Notes: generated by a model from the sequence alone, not told the origin. Shown: positions 46,111 to 56,019, counted from the first letter of the stretch. The stretch: DNA of 64,000 nt from Corynebacterium poyangense (GCF_014522205.1 NZ_CP046884.1:496001-560000); one strand, 5' to 3'. Translations and numbers: made by a program.

Positions 46111-47412
46111 ATGCCGAGTAGTGATCGAGCACCGATGAATATTGCCGAGATGGTGGAGGCTTTGACCGTCGCGCCGTTGCCCCTAAGGATTAGTGCTTTT
46201 GATGGTTCAGCTACCGGGCCGGACGATAGCCCCTTCCGACTCGATGTGGCTAATGAACAAGGATTGGCCTACATTGCTACCGCACCTGGAGATTTGGGTT
46301 TGGCCCGAGCCTATATCACCGGCGGGCTAGAAATCTCTGGTGAACACCCAGCTCATCCCTATCGTATGTTCGATATCTTGCAGCAACTCTACAAAGCAGT
46401 TCGACGTCCCGATGCGGCGACTGTGGTGACCTTATTGCGTTCACTTCGGCGATACAATGCACTAAAGATTCAACCTATTCCAGAGGTGGAACAGACAAGT
46501 CGATGGCGAAAGGCCCTGGTGGAGGGGCTTTCGAGGCATTCCAAAGAGCGCGATAAAGAATCTGTGTCCTCACACTACGATGTAGGAAATAATTTCTATG
46601 AGTTAGTCTTGGGCGACTCTATGACTTACACCTGCGCTTATTATCCATCTGCGGATACTTCGTTAGAGGATGCTCAAGATAATAAACACCGCCTGGTGTT
46701 TGAGAAACTCCATCTCAAAGAAGGCGATCGTCTTTTGGACGTCGGTTGTGGCTGGGGGCAGATGGTGATGTACGCGGCCCGACGCGGCGTGAAGTCTCTG
46801 GGGGTCACCTTGTCTCAGCAACAATATGAGTGGGCTCGTGCTGCTATTGCCGAGGAAGGCTTAGAGGGCCTAGCTGAGGTGCGATGCCTTGATTATCGTG
46901 ACGTTAAAGAAGAGGATTTTGATGCGGTTTCTGCAATCGGAATCCTGGAGCACATCGGCCGAGATAACTATGAAAATTTCTTCACCCAGATTTATTCCAA
47001 GCTAAAACCCGGTGGTCGGATGCTTAATCATTGCATCACCTATCCCGACAATCGATTCCGGAAAACAGGTAGTTTTATTGATCGCTATATTTTCCCCGAC
47101 GGAGAATTGGCAGGTTCGGGAACAATTATCTCGACTATGCAAGATGCTGGTTTCGAAGTTCTCCACGAAGAAAACCTGCGTTACGATTATCAGCGGACGC
47201 TGCATGATTGGTGTGAAAATCTCAAAGCACACTGGGATCAGGCAACCACCCTCGTCGGGGAGCCTATCGCTAAGCTCTGGGGACTCTACATGGCAGGTTC
47301 TGAGTGGGGATTTGAACATAATATAGTTCAGCTCCATCAAGTCCTGGGGATAAAGCTATTAGATGATGGTTCCCGGGGAGATATTCCACGAAGATTCTGG
47401 TGGCAGCCCTAA
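46111..47412 (+). CDS. tmsB: SAM-dependent fatty-acyl methyltransferase, cyclopropane-synthase family (TmsB/BfaB-like)
   Basis: 433 residues. The SAM-binding LLDVGCGWGQ is at 208-217, preceded by SSHYDVGNNFYELVLGDSMTYTC, the CFA-synthase hallmark, and followed by IGILEHIGRDNY and MLNHCITYP. The long N-terminal lipid-binding region is as in full-length Cfa enzymes. Together with the flavoprotein gene before it, a role in converting oleoyl phospholipid chains to 10-methyl(ene)-stearoyl is likely; simple cyclopropanation is the alternative. Start ATG 46111 has only a close AAAGAGA, so an internal start at 46135 is possible. Confidence 0.75.
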   Translation: MPSSDRAPMNIAEMVEALTVAPLPLRISAFDGSATGPDDSPFRLDVANEQGLAYIATAPGDLGLARAYITGGLEISGEHPAHPYRMFDILQQLYKAVRRPDAATVVTLLRSLRRYNALKIQPIPEVEQTSRWRKALVEGLSRHSKERDKESVSSHYDVGNNFYELVLGDSMTYTCAYYPSADTSLEDAQDNKHRLVFEKLHLKEGDRLLDVGCGWGQMVMYAARRGVKSLGVTLSQQQYEWARAAIAEEGLEGLAEVRCLDYRDVKEEDFDAVSAIGILEHIGRDNYENFFTQIYSKLKPGGRMLNHCITYPDNRFRKTGSFIDRYIFPDGELAGSGTIISTMQDAGFEVLHEENLRYDYQRTLHDWCENLKAHWDQATTLVGEPIAKLWGLYMAGSEWGFEHNIVQLHQVLGIKLLDDGSRGDIPRRFWWQP

Positions 47413-47436
47413 AGCTCTACTAGGGTAGGGACCGTT

Positions 47437-47865
47437 ATGGCAACGATGCGGCAGATGGTCCATGAACGGATCGAAAGAATACAAGAGACCCACCAAAAAA
47501 CTAAGCAAAGTCGCTATGGTTTCCTGGTCCGACCTCTCACACTGATTTTAGGCTGGACGGTAGTCATCATCGGGATCATTACTATCCCTCTGCCCGGTCA
47601 AGGGTGGTTGACAACGTTTGTGGGAGTGGGAATTCTCTCTCTGGAGCAAAAATGGGCCAGAAACCTTTTGGGGTGGGGTGTTCACCAGTATGATCGCCTG
47701 GCGGCATGGTATAGCCGGCAAAGTCTGAGCGCCAGGGTTTTCATGATGGCTGTTTTAGTCGTGGTGATCTGGGTGGTGTTCATCGCCCTGGCTTATGGTT
47801 TCTGGCGTTGGGGCTCCGCGGAGTGGTTAGATCCTCTGGCCCGGTGGATCGGCTTGCATCGTTAA
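47437..47865 (+). CDS. Small PGPGW-motif membrane protein (TIGR02611-like)
   Basis: 142 residues. Two hydrophobic segments around 32-52 and 60-75 flank IPLPGQGWLTTFVGVGIL, a variant of the PGPGW motif that names this family; a third lies near 110-128. Function unknown. TAGGG stands six bases before ATG 47437. Its last 86 bp overlap the convergent mycP 3' end, an unusually deep overlap for two conserved genes. Confidence 0.7.
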   Translation: MATMRQMVHERIERIQETHQKTKQSRYGFLVRPLTLILGWTVVIIGIITIPLPGQGWLTTFVGVGILSLEQKWARNLLGWGVHQYDRLAAWYSRQSLSARVFMMAVLVVVIWVVFIALAYGFWRWGSAEWLDPLARWIGLHR

Positions 47866-49000
47866 CTAACCATCCGAGGATCACGAATCCACAGACAACC
47901 ACGAGTAAGAAAGCGGTTCTTTGTTGTGGGCGTGGATCTTGCTGTTGTGGTGCGGGAAGGGAAATAGATCGAGTTTCGGTGTCTTCTACTGTGGTAGGCC
48001 CAGGCAGATGCCCAAGTGCACGAAGCGGATCAAGCTCACCATTTGCTGGCCATGCTGCGGAGTACATTCGCTGCCGAAGTTGGGCAGCGGTTTCTGTTGG
48101 GTAACGCTCCTTTAACAGCGCGGCGATCCCGGAAATGACCGGTGCCGCGAAACTGGTTCCCTCCCATGGTTGATCTCCCTGGTTAGTCTGGATTCCCTGG
48201 ACCGGTCGGGGATCACCTAGCGGAGACAAACCTAGCGGAACATGGCCTGGTGCTGCTAGTAGGTGCGGGCCGCTTAGTGAATAATCGGTGTGTTTCCCAT
48301 CTGGATCAAGCGCGGCCACACCCACCACTGTGTTGCTGTGAGCAGGGAAAACGATGTCGCCAGGTTCGCATCCTTGACCTCGATTTCCGGCTGCGGCCAC
48401 AACGACGGCATTGTTAGCCTCTGCGTGAGCAAGAGCAGTATTAAGCACCCCCAGGTCCACGGTGGCTGCGCGGGCCGGTGATAAGCACGCCACCACGGAA
48501 AGATTAATTACTCCAGCATGATGTTCTAGGGCTTTTTCTATAGCTTTGGCCATGCCCGCTAAAGTCCCAGTAGCATCCTCACCGGATTTCGTAGTTTGTC
48601 TAATGCTGATAATTTCTGCAGCGGGAGCGACTCCCAGTAAGGAGTCCTCAGTAGGAGCCGGACGGGCAGCGATAATTCCCGCGACGATAGTCCCATGCCG
48701 ATCACAATCTTCTAGGCCGTTGGTGTTACCGACTAGATCACCACCGGGGATTACTTCGCCCAATCTGGGATGAGGATAGACACCAGTATCGATGACAGCT
48801 ATTTTGACTCCAGCACCTTGAGAGAATCGGTGAGCTGCTAGAAGATTCGGATCAGGGGGTTGGGGCGCTAAAGAACGGTGGTGAAGAGCCGGGCAGCGGG
48901 TTTGAGCTTGAGCTACGGGAATAGTGCCGAAGAAACATAATCCGCTCAGGAGACATCCAGCTACAAGGGCTCCCGACACAACTCTAGAGATTATTGACAT
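47780..49000 (-). CDS. mycP: Mycosin, type VII secretion-associated serine protease
   Basis: 406 residues: signal peptide (1 to about 32), subtilisin-like S8 domain with Asp71 (AVIDTGV), His102 (DRHGTIVAGI), oxyanion Asn206 (AAGNRG) and Ser283 (EGTSFAAP), and a C-terminal anchor at about 362-380 with a short cytoplasmic tail. Mycosins process ESX substrates and stabilise the membrane complex. It is encoded directly after eccD on the minus strand (7 bp gap). Confidence 0.94.
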   Translation of the reverse strand: MSIISRVVSGALVAGCLLSGLCFFGTIPVAQAQTRCPALHHRSLAPQPPDPNLLAAHRFSQGAGVKIAVIDTGVYPHPRLGEVIPGGDLVGNTNGLEDCDRHGTIVAGIIAARPAPTEDSLLGVAPAAEIISIRQTTKSGEDATGTLAGMAKAIEKALEHHAGVINLSVVACLSPARAATVDLGVLNTALAHAEANNAVVVAAAGNRGQGCEPGDIVFPAHSNTVVGVAALDPDGKHTDYSLSGPHLLAAPGHVPLGLSPLGDPRPVQGIQTNQGDQPWEGTSFAAPVISGIAALLKERYPTETAAQLRQRMYSAAWPANGELDPLRALGHLPGPTTVEDTETRSISLPAPQQQDPRPQQRTAFLLVVVCGFVILGWLVNDASRSTGPEDLTTPRSPNARNHKPGR

Positions 49001-49007
49001 GTGACAG

Positions 49008-50327
49008 TTACCCCAAGCCTCGGATGAAGCCGAATAGTCCCATGAGATGAAGCGTTAAAGGGATAGATAGCGCAAGGGCAATTGATTCTGCGCGTTCAAA
49101 CCAGACCAGAGTGGTGGGTTGTAATCGAGCTAGGTGCGCTGCCCACAACGGGGCAGCGCAGAGGAAAAGACATAATCCCAGGCATAAAGCTAAGGCCCAG
49201 GTGACAAATCCAGCATGGATAACCGCGAGGATAAGTGCGATGATGCAGCCCAGTGCCATGAGACTAAGCGCGAGTGTGCCGCCGGGGCGTCGATAACGCA
49301 GGGCATGGATACTAATGGCGATAGAGCAACTTACACAGAGCGCAACCACCCATCCATCACCATTCCACCCTAAGGCGATGATTGCGGGAACCATACATAG
49401 CGTTGCGCCAGCAAGGAAACCATCGTGGAGTTTTTCTGCCCGTTCCACCTTCCCATCAATATCGGGAATCTGCTCATCAGCAATGGTGAATGCTTGTCCC
49501 GGTGAAGGAAGGCGAGGGACTTTTAACCCGGCTAAGTAAATGGCTGCATGTGGGGCTGTCAAGGGGATGAGCACGGCCACCAAGACCAGCATGGCGGCAA
49601 GGCCTCGATACGAGAGACCGCTTCCTAAAGCGATGGCGCTCATGAGTCCAGCTACAGCGCACACCATAGCTACTGCATTAAGGGCAATGTTCACCGTGCT
49701 GCTGAAATTCAACAACATGAGAACTACTCCACCGCAGGCTAGCGCGGCAACTAGTGCCCAAGCCAATTGTTGCCCGTGGGGAAGGTGAAGTTCCGGGATA
49801 GCGAAGAGGAATCCAGTGCTAAGAGCGCTAACTACGGTAGAAACGCTCAGGAGAAGATTGTGCTGACTGCGATAATGGATTGCGATTAAGCCTAAGGTCA
49901 GCAGGAATATCCGTGACCAATAAGGAACACTATCGAGTGCTAAAGCCAGGAGCACCCACATGCTGAGAATAGTTGCTGCAAATGGGAGATAATTCTCTAG
50001 GTGCAAGGAGGGGTTGGGAGAGCGATGAACCAAAGCCTCAGCAGCGTCGCGTAACACCGGCATCTCTGATTCCAAGCGGGGTGAGAGCACAAGGATGTCT
50101 CCATGATGAACTCCGAGAGCAGCTAACGGCCGAGTTTGATCAAAAAGTTGTCCAGTGACAGTGGCCACCTGCCATGGTCGATCAATCTTTGGAGCGTTGC
50201 ATAGCGCGGTGATATCTCCCAGGACCTCCGCAAGAGTGGATGAGGTCGGTATCGCTAGATCAGCCTCTCGGTGATAATTTCCAACATGAATGCGGATAGT
50301 TAAGCGAACTACATGGTCAGTTATCAT
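49008..50327 (-). CDS. eccD: Type VII secretion integral membrane protein EccD
   Basis: 439 residues from ATG 50327 (MITDHVVRLTIRIHVGN) with GGGGGA seven bases upstream; a longer frame from 50399 would run into the eccC leader. The N-terminus (1 to about 85) is the ubiquitin-like YukD fold (VATVTGQLFDQTRPLAALGVHHGDILVL) and about eleven helices follow. EccD forms the hydrophobic vestibule of the ESX channel. Divergent from eccC. Confidence 0.92.
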   Translation of the reverse strand: MITDHVVRLTIRIHVGNYHREADLAIPTSSTLAEVLGDITALCNAPKIDRPWQVATVTGQLFDQTRPLAALGVHHGDILVLSPRLESEMPVLRDAAEALVHRSPNPSLHLENYLPFAATILSMWVLLALALDSVPYWSRIFLLTLGLIAIHYRSQHNLLLSVSTVVSALSTGFLFAIPELHLPHGQQLAWALVAALACGGVVLMLLNFSSTVNIALNAVAMVCAVAGLMSAIALGSGLSYRGLAAMLVLVAVLIPLTAPHAAIYLAGLKVPRLPSPGQAFTIADEQIPDIDGKVERAEKLHDGFLAGATLCMVPAIIALGWNGDGWVVALCVSCSIAISIHALRYRRPGGTLALSLMALGCIIALILAVIHAGFVTWALALCLGLCLFLCAAPLWAAHLARLQPTTLVWFERAESIALALSIPLTLHLMGLFGFIRGLG

Positions 50328-50429
50328 AGAAAATCCCCCGAATTCCCCAAAAGTATGGTGTTTGCGATCATTATGACTTAGGATGGGCAATAAGTCCATA
50401 GGGGAGGGAAATTGTTTAGGGGGGATGTT

Positions 50430-53400
50430 GTGCTATCCAATTCCTTGACCACTACCGTTCCGGTTATTGGTCTCGCTGAACGAGAGATTGTTCCGCCGCT
50501 CCCGGCTGGAAGTCTAGAAGTTGAGGCCGTCCCGGCGGCACAACGAGGACAAAAGTTACCTCTGATCCGGATTTTGATTCCGATCGTGATGGTGGCTGCC
50601 ATGATCGGGATGGTCGCCATGCTGTTTCTCGGGGACGGCAAAATACACCCAATGATGTTGCTTTTCCCCATCATGATGGTGGCTTCTATGCTCATGATGC
50701 TGAGTAATGGAAGCGGTAATGATATCGACGAGACCCGTCGTACTTATCTTCGCCATCTTGGGAGCCTGCGGGAACAGGCGTTGAAAAACGCGGCTGCCCA
50801 ACGACGTCATGATCTTCACCGGCACCCTGATCCTGGTGATCTATGGACTTTAGTGGGAAGTCGGCGAATGTGGGAACGAGCAACGGGAGACCCCGATGTC
50901 CTAGAAGTTCGGTGCGGTAGTGGAACGATGGAACTATGCACCCCGTTAAGCGTGCGTGACCCTGGGGCAACCGAGGACCTTGATCCGGTCTGTGCAGTGT
51001 CTTTGCGTCATACGATTGCTACGGTGGGGGAAGTGGCAGATATGCCTATTGTCATCCAGCTTCAGGCTTTCCCTTATCTAGGTTTACGGGGAACTCATGC
51101 AGCTGACGTAGCTCGGGCTCTTATCGCCCAGTTAGTTTTTCATCATGGTCCCGACACGGTAGGGGTCCATGCTATCGGCGGAGGATGGGGATGGTTGAAG
51201 TGGGTGCCACATCATCGCGATTATTTGCACGCCCAGCATCGAATACTTGTTGTTGATCACCTAGATACAACCGGGACAGAAGAGTTTCTGAGCCATCACG
51301 ATTGGGATTGCATTATCGACGTTGGAACGCGTCCCGGAACTTTTCTTTATGACTGCTGTGAACAAGAGGGCCTTTTAATTCAGTGTGAGCATTATCTATC
51401 AGCGATTACTGAGACAGGCAGAGAAGAGCTGGGGGTTTCTGATGGGCTCGATAGGTTACAGACCCTTGATCTAGCTCGACGTCTGAGCCGCTATGACCGG
51501 CCGCTAGGTGGGCGTCGAACGTCAATACCCGGGGAAGAGCATCTAGGTTTGCTGGGGTTACTAGGGATTACCGATCTTAAGAAAGTTGATTGGAATGGTT
51601 TGTGGGCGCCGCGAGGTTCTGGGCATTTAGCAATTCCCTTTGGTGTTGATTCCGATGGAGAGCCAGTTTTCCTTGATATTAAAGAGTCTGCCAAAGGAGG
51701 AATGGGGCCACACGGATTGTGTATTGGCGCTACTGGTTCCGGGAAATCCGAAACATTGAGGACGCTGGTGGTTTCCCTGGTGAGCACTCATTCACCAGCT
51801 GATGTGAACTTAGTGTTGGTGGATTTCAAAGGGGGTGCAACATTTTTAGGGCTAGAAAAACTACCGCATACTTCGGCAGTCATCACCAATTTGGAGGAAG
51901 AGGCCATCTTGGTGGATCGAATGCAAGATGCCATTAGCGGGGAGCTGAATCGCCGTCAGGAGATTCTGCGGAAAGCTGGGAATTTCGCCAATATTAGTGA
52001 TTACAATGCTGCGTGTCCGGAACTTCCCGGGTTCCAGCCTATTCCAGCTTTATTCATCATCGTCGATGAATTTTCCGAACTCCTCGGGCACCATCCTGAT
52101 TTCGCCGATCTTTTTGTTGCTGTTGGACGCTTGGGGCGAAGCCTGAACATCCATCTACTCTTAGCCAGCCAAAGGCTTGAAGAAGGTAAACTTCGGGGTT
52201 TGGATTCCCACTTGTCCTACAGGATAGGGCTAAAAACTTTCTCTGCGGCTGAATCACGACAAGTAATTGGTATTCCCGACGCCCATCAGCTTCCCGGTCA
52301 CCCCGGTGCTGGGTTTTTGAGAAGTGATGCAGACAGAATCACTCGTTTCCAAGCAAGTTATGTCTCTGGACCCTTACCTCAACAAATCCGCGAAGTTGAA
52401 TCCCCGCGAGTGTCTGTACACCTATTCGATTCGTGGGAGGATGTTACTCAAACGCAAGGTGAAATGGCTGAGCTTGAGCGAGTGGTTCTTGACCACTCAA
52501 CCACAGTCGTCGACGCCGTGGTGGAGTGCGTGACCGCAGCAGCTCACCAACGCGGTGAAACAGCACATCAAATGTGGCTTCCCCCATTACCCGACCGAAT
52601 TGAGTTATCTGACATCGCCCAAGAAGCTGCAGGATGGAACGTGCCGTTAGGGGTGATTGATCGGCCATATTTTCAACGGCAAGATATTTTCCAGATAGAC
52701 CTGGAATCTGGCGGTGGTCATCTAGCCGTATGCGGTGGACCACGTTCTGGGAAATCTACTCTTCTTTTTAGTTTCGCAGTGTCTTTGGCGGTTCACCACG
52801 GCCCTGAAGACTTGGCTTTTTATGTACTAGATCTGGCAGGGGCGCTGAGCAAATTATCGTATTTGCCGCATGTTGCCGGCATTGCTCAACAACAAGATGC
52901 AGAAAGAGTTCATCGCATGATTGATGAACTGTGTTCTCGAATAGAAGGAGACGACAGTGTGCAGCCAGGGCGGCGAATCGTGCTGCTTATTGATGGTTGG
53001 CATGTCATTAGCTCGGACTTTGAGAACTTAGTGGACAAAATAAGTCGCCTGGCTGCTGATGGTCCTGGCGCCGGAATTCATGTGTGCATTTCTACCTCTC
53101 GGTGGACGACGCTTCGGCCCGCTATCCGAGACCTCATTCAGCACCGAGTTGAACTGCGCTTAAGTGAAGCGATGGATTCACTTATTGACCGACACGCTCA
53201 AGGCAAAATACCCCTGAAACCAGGCCGGGGAATTACTCCTTCAGCAGAGCAAATGCTTATTGCTATGAGCAGCTCCCAGGATTTAGCGTATGTGGCAGAA
53301 ACAGCGTATAAGCGTGGGTGCCAAAAAGTACCGCAGCTGAGGATGCTTCCGGATGAAGTGAAGAAAGCAGACCTTCCGTCTTCGCACCCCAAGGCAATTC

Positions 53401-54080
53401 CTCTAGGGGTTGGAGGTCCACGGCTAGACACATTGCTCTGGAACCCTCAAGAAGATGCACACATTGTCTGTACAGGTTCTCAAGGCTCAGGGAAATCGAC
53501 TTTCCTGGCCGCTGTCTCCGCAGGAATAAGCCAACTAGCTGCACATCAGGCGAGGATCGTCATGATTGATCACCGGCGAAGTCATTTAGGGGCCATCCCG
53601 CAGAATATGCTTGCCGGGTACTCCGCTTCCTCTGTGGAGTCCCAGAAGCTACTCGCCGATACTGTAACAACACTGCGGACACGGTTGCCCGGTGCGGACA
53701 TCACCCCTTCTCAGCTTCGGGCACGAGACTGGTGGGAGGGTCCGGATATTTACCTCCTCATTGATGATCTTGATTTAGTTTCAGAAGCAGATCTACATCA
53801 GCTGGGGGAGTTGCTCCCCCATTCACGAGACATCGGTTTACATCTTGTTGTCGCTCGAAAGTCAGGTGGAATAGCGCGAGCGTTTTTCAGCACCTTTCTT
53901 TCTGCCCTCAAGGATCAACAGCCCGCAGTGCTGCTACTAGATGCAGACCCCGAAGAAGGAAAAATCATGGGGATAAAACCACAATCACAGCCACCGGGGC
54001 GTGGTAAGTGGCAACGTCGCGGCGAGGTGTGGGGAGTATGTCGTATCGTGAATAACTGCGCTGAGGCGGAGGTGGTGTAG
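50430..54080 (+). CDS. eccC: Type VII secretion ATPase EccC (FtsK/SpoIIIE family)
   Basis: 1216 residues from GTG 50430 (VLSNSLTTTVP), preceded by GGGGGG; a TTG at 50412 also has a possible site. Two membrane helices near 45-85 are followed by three ATPase domains with P-loops GATGSGKSE (about 433), GGPRSGKST (about 768) and GSQGSGKST (about 1016). Domain 1 has Walker B VDFKGGATF and a VDEFSELL element, so it appears active; domains 2 and 3 also retain P-loop Lys residues. EccC is the motor and substrate receptor of the ESX system. A single-chain form (not split into EccCa/Cb). Confidence 0.95.
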   Translation: MLSNSLTTTVPVIGLAEREIVPPLPAGSLEVEAVPAAQRGQKLPLIRILIPIVMVAAMIGMVAMLFLGDGKIHPMMLLFPIMMVASMLMMLSNGSGNDIDETRRTYLRHLGSLREQALKNAAAQRRHDLHRHPDPGDLWTLVGSRRMWERATGDPDVLEVRCGSGTMELCTPLSVRDPGATEDLDPVCAVSLRHTIATVGEVADMPIVIQLQAFPYLGLRGTHAADVARALIAQLVFHHGPDTVGVHAIGGGWGWLKWVPHHRDYLHAQHRILVVDHLDTTGTEEFLSHHDWDCIIDVGTRPGTFLYDCCEQEGLLIQCEHYLSAITETGREELGVSDGLDRLQTLDLARRLSRYDRPLGGRRTSIPGEEHLGLLGLLGITDLKKVDWNGLWAPRGSGHLAIPFGVDSDGEPVFLDIKESAKGGMGPHGLCIGATGSGKSETLRTLVVSLVSTHSPADVNLVLVDFKGGATFLGLEKLPHTSAVITNLEEEAILVDRMQDAISGELNRRQEILRKAGNFANISDYNAACPELPGFQPIPALFIIVDEFSELLGHHPDFADLFVAVGRLGRSLNIHLLLASQRLEEGKLRGLDSHLSYRIGLKTFSAAESRQVIGIPDAHQLPGHPGAGFLRSDADRITRFQASYVSGPLPQQIREVESPRVSVHLFDSWEDVTQTQGEMAELERVVLDHSTTVVDAVVECVTAAAHQRGETAHQMWLPPLPDRIELSDIAQEAAGWNVPLGVIDRPYFQRQDIFQIDLESGGGHLAVCGGPRSGKSTLLFSFAVSLAVHHGPEDLAFYVLDLAGALSKLSYLPHVAGIAQQQDAERVHRMIDELCSRIEGDDSVQPGRRIVLLIDGWHVISSDFENLVDKISRLAADGPGAGIHVCISTSRWTTLRPAIRDLIQHRVELRLSEAMDSLIDRHAQGKIPLKPGRGITPSAEQMLIAMSSSQDLAYVAETAYKRGCQKVPQLRMLPDEVKKADLPSSHPKAIPLGVGGPRLDTLLWNPQEDAHIVCTGSQGSGKSTFLAAVSAGISQLAAHQARIVMIDHRRSHLGAIPQNMLAGYSASSVESQKLLADTVTTLRTRLPGADITPSQLRARDWWEGPDIYLLIDDLDLVSEADLHQLGELLPHSRDIGLHLVVARKSGGIARAFFSTFLSALKDQQPAVLLLDADPEEGKIMGIKPQSQPPGRGKWQRRGEVWGVCRIVNNCAEAEVV

Positions 54081-54082
54081 CC

Positions 54083-55087
54083 ATGCCACACTCGGTAGAT
54101 ACCAAAGTCATCCTGACGGTCCTGGATACCGCCACAATTATCGAAGGCCCAGAAACGGTTTATCGATATGATTTAACAGGTGTGGGGATTAGAGAAGGGT
54201 GGGCGGCAGCTGGTGTTCTTGATCAAATTCAGTCAAGCGTAGGTCCCCAGTGGCCAGAAATCGACGTTACCCTTGATGCTGATAACGAAGTCACCACAAT
54301 TTTGCAGGAATTGTTGGAGTCTAAAGGGGTAAAAGTACACCCCATTCGGAACGAATCACAGGTATCTCCGGAACTTGAGAGTGAGGATTCTCCGTGGGTG
54401 CACGTTGATGACAATGAGGAAAGAACGAACCTCATTGAGGATGAAGAAACACCGCTAGAGACTCGACGCCTTAATCTTCGCGCAGACGTGGGGCAGGGTG
54501 CTGAGAAATTGATTGTGGTGGGGTTAGGCGTTGCTGCTGTTGTTTTTGCCGGAATATCGTGGTGGGCGTTTAGACACGTGCTCAGCAGCGAACCTCACAC
54601 TGCGCCGGACGCTAGTCAGGTGGACGTCGATCAACTCCCTTCTCAACTAGAAACCAGTGCGGTGCGTTCCGCGATTCCGGAAGTTAAAGAAGCAGAACCA
54701 GTGGTGCTTAGTCGCGGAGGTGTGCAGATTCGACTCCCTGAGGGGTTTAGCTTGCAGGAGGAATCAGGTGCGTTGAGGGCCGTAGGGAAAGACCCAGAGT
54801 TAAGAATCCATCTTGCTCACGATCCTGTGCATGGGGTGCCAGCACAGGAAGTAGAAAAAGAAATTAGAAACAAGATTGAGCGGGACCCTTCCTTGCAGCT
54901 GGTGGCCGAAGAATCCGGAAGGATTAAGTATCGAGAAGAGCCTGGAGATGGTTCCGAGGTGGCCTGGGAAACCTGGTTAAGCGACGGTTTTCAATACAGT
55001 GTGGGTTGTCACACCAGAAATAAACCCACAGTGATTCAGCAAGCGGCTTGTCGAATGGCTTTTGAGTCTTTTGGTCCGACGTCATAA
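54083..55087 (+). CDS. Type VII secretion-associated membrane protein (TIGR03931-like)
   Basis: 334 residues, one membrane segment at about 143-163 with the bulk of the N-terminus cytoplasmic and the C-terminal domain outside. The C-terminal region (GGVQIRLPEGFSLQEESGAL, WLSDGFQYSVGCHT, CRMAFESF) resembles the TIGR03931 domain of Rv3446c-type proteins that occur in ESX loci. It starts 3 bp after eccC, so the two are co-transcribed. No EccE-like gene was recognised in the window; whether this protein takes over part of that role is unknown. Confidence 0.65.
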   Translation: MPHSVDTKVILTVLDTATIIEGPETVYRYDLTGVGIREGWAAAGVLDQIQSSVGPQWPEIDVTLDADNEVTTILQELLESKGVKVHPIRNESQVSPELESEDSPWVHVDDNEERTNLIEDEETPLETRRLNLRADVGQGAEKLIVVGLGVAAVVFAGISWWAFRHVLSSEPHTAPDASQVDVDQLPSQLETSAVRSAIPEVKEAEPVVLSRGGVQIRLPEGFSLQEESGALRAVGKDPELRIHLAHDPVHGVPAQEVEKEIRNKIERDPSLQLVAEESGRIKYREEPGDGSEVAWETWLSDGFQYSVGCHTRNKPTVIQQAACRMAFESFGPTS

Positions 55088-55245
55088 AAGGTTTCGGCGA
55101 GATATGGCACGAGATTTAGCGACTGTGGGAACCAGTTACTCAGTTCTCGGGTCTTAAATAAATGAAGCTACCGAAAGGGGAAAGTTTCCCCGGAGTTTCA
55201 CGACACATTAAAGATCAATGAGAATGTTCGAGGAGGGGCGAACAC

Positions 55246-55560
55246 ATGTCACTACTAAGAACTGAAGCTGATGTCATGCTAGCTACGGCAGGTCGAGTGG
55301 ATGACACCAATGCTCAGGTACAGGGCGAACTCCAAAGATTGCGTGGGGTAGTTGACGGAGTACGGGGTAGTTGGGCAGGACAGGCCCAGGTGAGCTTCGA
55401 TGGGCTCATGGAGAGATGGAATAGCTCTGCTAGGCAAATACAAGAGGCGTTGAGTTCGATTAGTGAAAATATTCGCTCAAACGCGGCCAATTACGCACAT
55501 ATCGAAGCAGACAACGCCCAGGCCTTCAGCGCTGTCGGCGGCCAAGGACTCAATCTATAA
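55246..55560 (+). CDS. WXG100-family ESX secretion target (EsxB-like)
   Basis: 104 residues, helical hairpin protein with the WAG turn (GSWAGQAQVSFDGLMERW) in the middle and a C-terminal tail. WXG100 proteins are secreted as heterodimers by the ESX machine. The secretion motif YxxxD/E is weakly visible as YAHIEAD near the C-terminus. GAGGAGGGG precedes ATG 55246. The partner is encoded 25 bp downstream. Confidence 0.9.
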   Translation: MSLLRTEADVMLATAGRVDDTNAQVQGELQRLRGVVDGVRGSWAGQAQVSFDGLMERWNSSARQIQEALSSISENIRSNAANYAHIEADNAQAFSAVGGQGLNL

Positions 55561-55585
55561 ATCAGCAGCAGGAGGAATAACAACG

Positions 55586-55873
55586 ATGACGCAGATTAAA
55601 TATCAATTTGGCGCTATTGAGGGGGCAGCTGCAGATATTTCCGCCACCTCTGGGCGGATCAATCAACTTCTTGCGGATCTTAAATCACACATTCAACCAA
55701 TGGTTTCTAGCTGGGAAGGAGAGGCCGCAACTGCCTACCAGGCAGCGCAAAACCAGTGGGATCGCGCAGCTGAAGAGCTTAACCATGTCCTAGCCACAAT
55801 TTCTCGCACTGTGTCTCAAGGAAATGAGAGGATGAGTGACGTGAATCGGCGTGCAGCGGCAAGCTGGGGGTAG
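55586..55873 (+). CDS. WXG100-family ESX secretion target (EsxA-like)
   Basis: 95 residues from ATG 55586 (MTQIKYQFGAIEGAAADI), with AGGAGG upstream; the longer frame from 55463 overlaps the partner gene. The WEG turn (SSWEGEAATAYQAAQNQW) is canonical and the length is typical. Expected to dimerise with the preceding protein and be exported through EccC. A terminator follows at 56020, ending the ESX operon. Confidence 0.93.
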   Translation: MTQIKYQFGAIEGAAADISATSGRINQLLADLKSHIQPMVSSWEGEAATAYQAAQNQWDRAAEELNHVLATISRTVSQGNERMSDVNRRAAASWG

Positions 55874-56019
55874 AAAAGCACATGGGTTAGCCTGCTCCGG
55901 GCCGATAACTCACGTATTTTCTCACTCCTTGAACTGAGGGCATGAATGGTAGTCATGCCAGGGCAGATGGGGCAGTTCCAGGAGTACCGAAAAGATCGGG
56001 GGAATGGTCTGTGAGCCGG

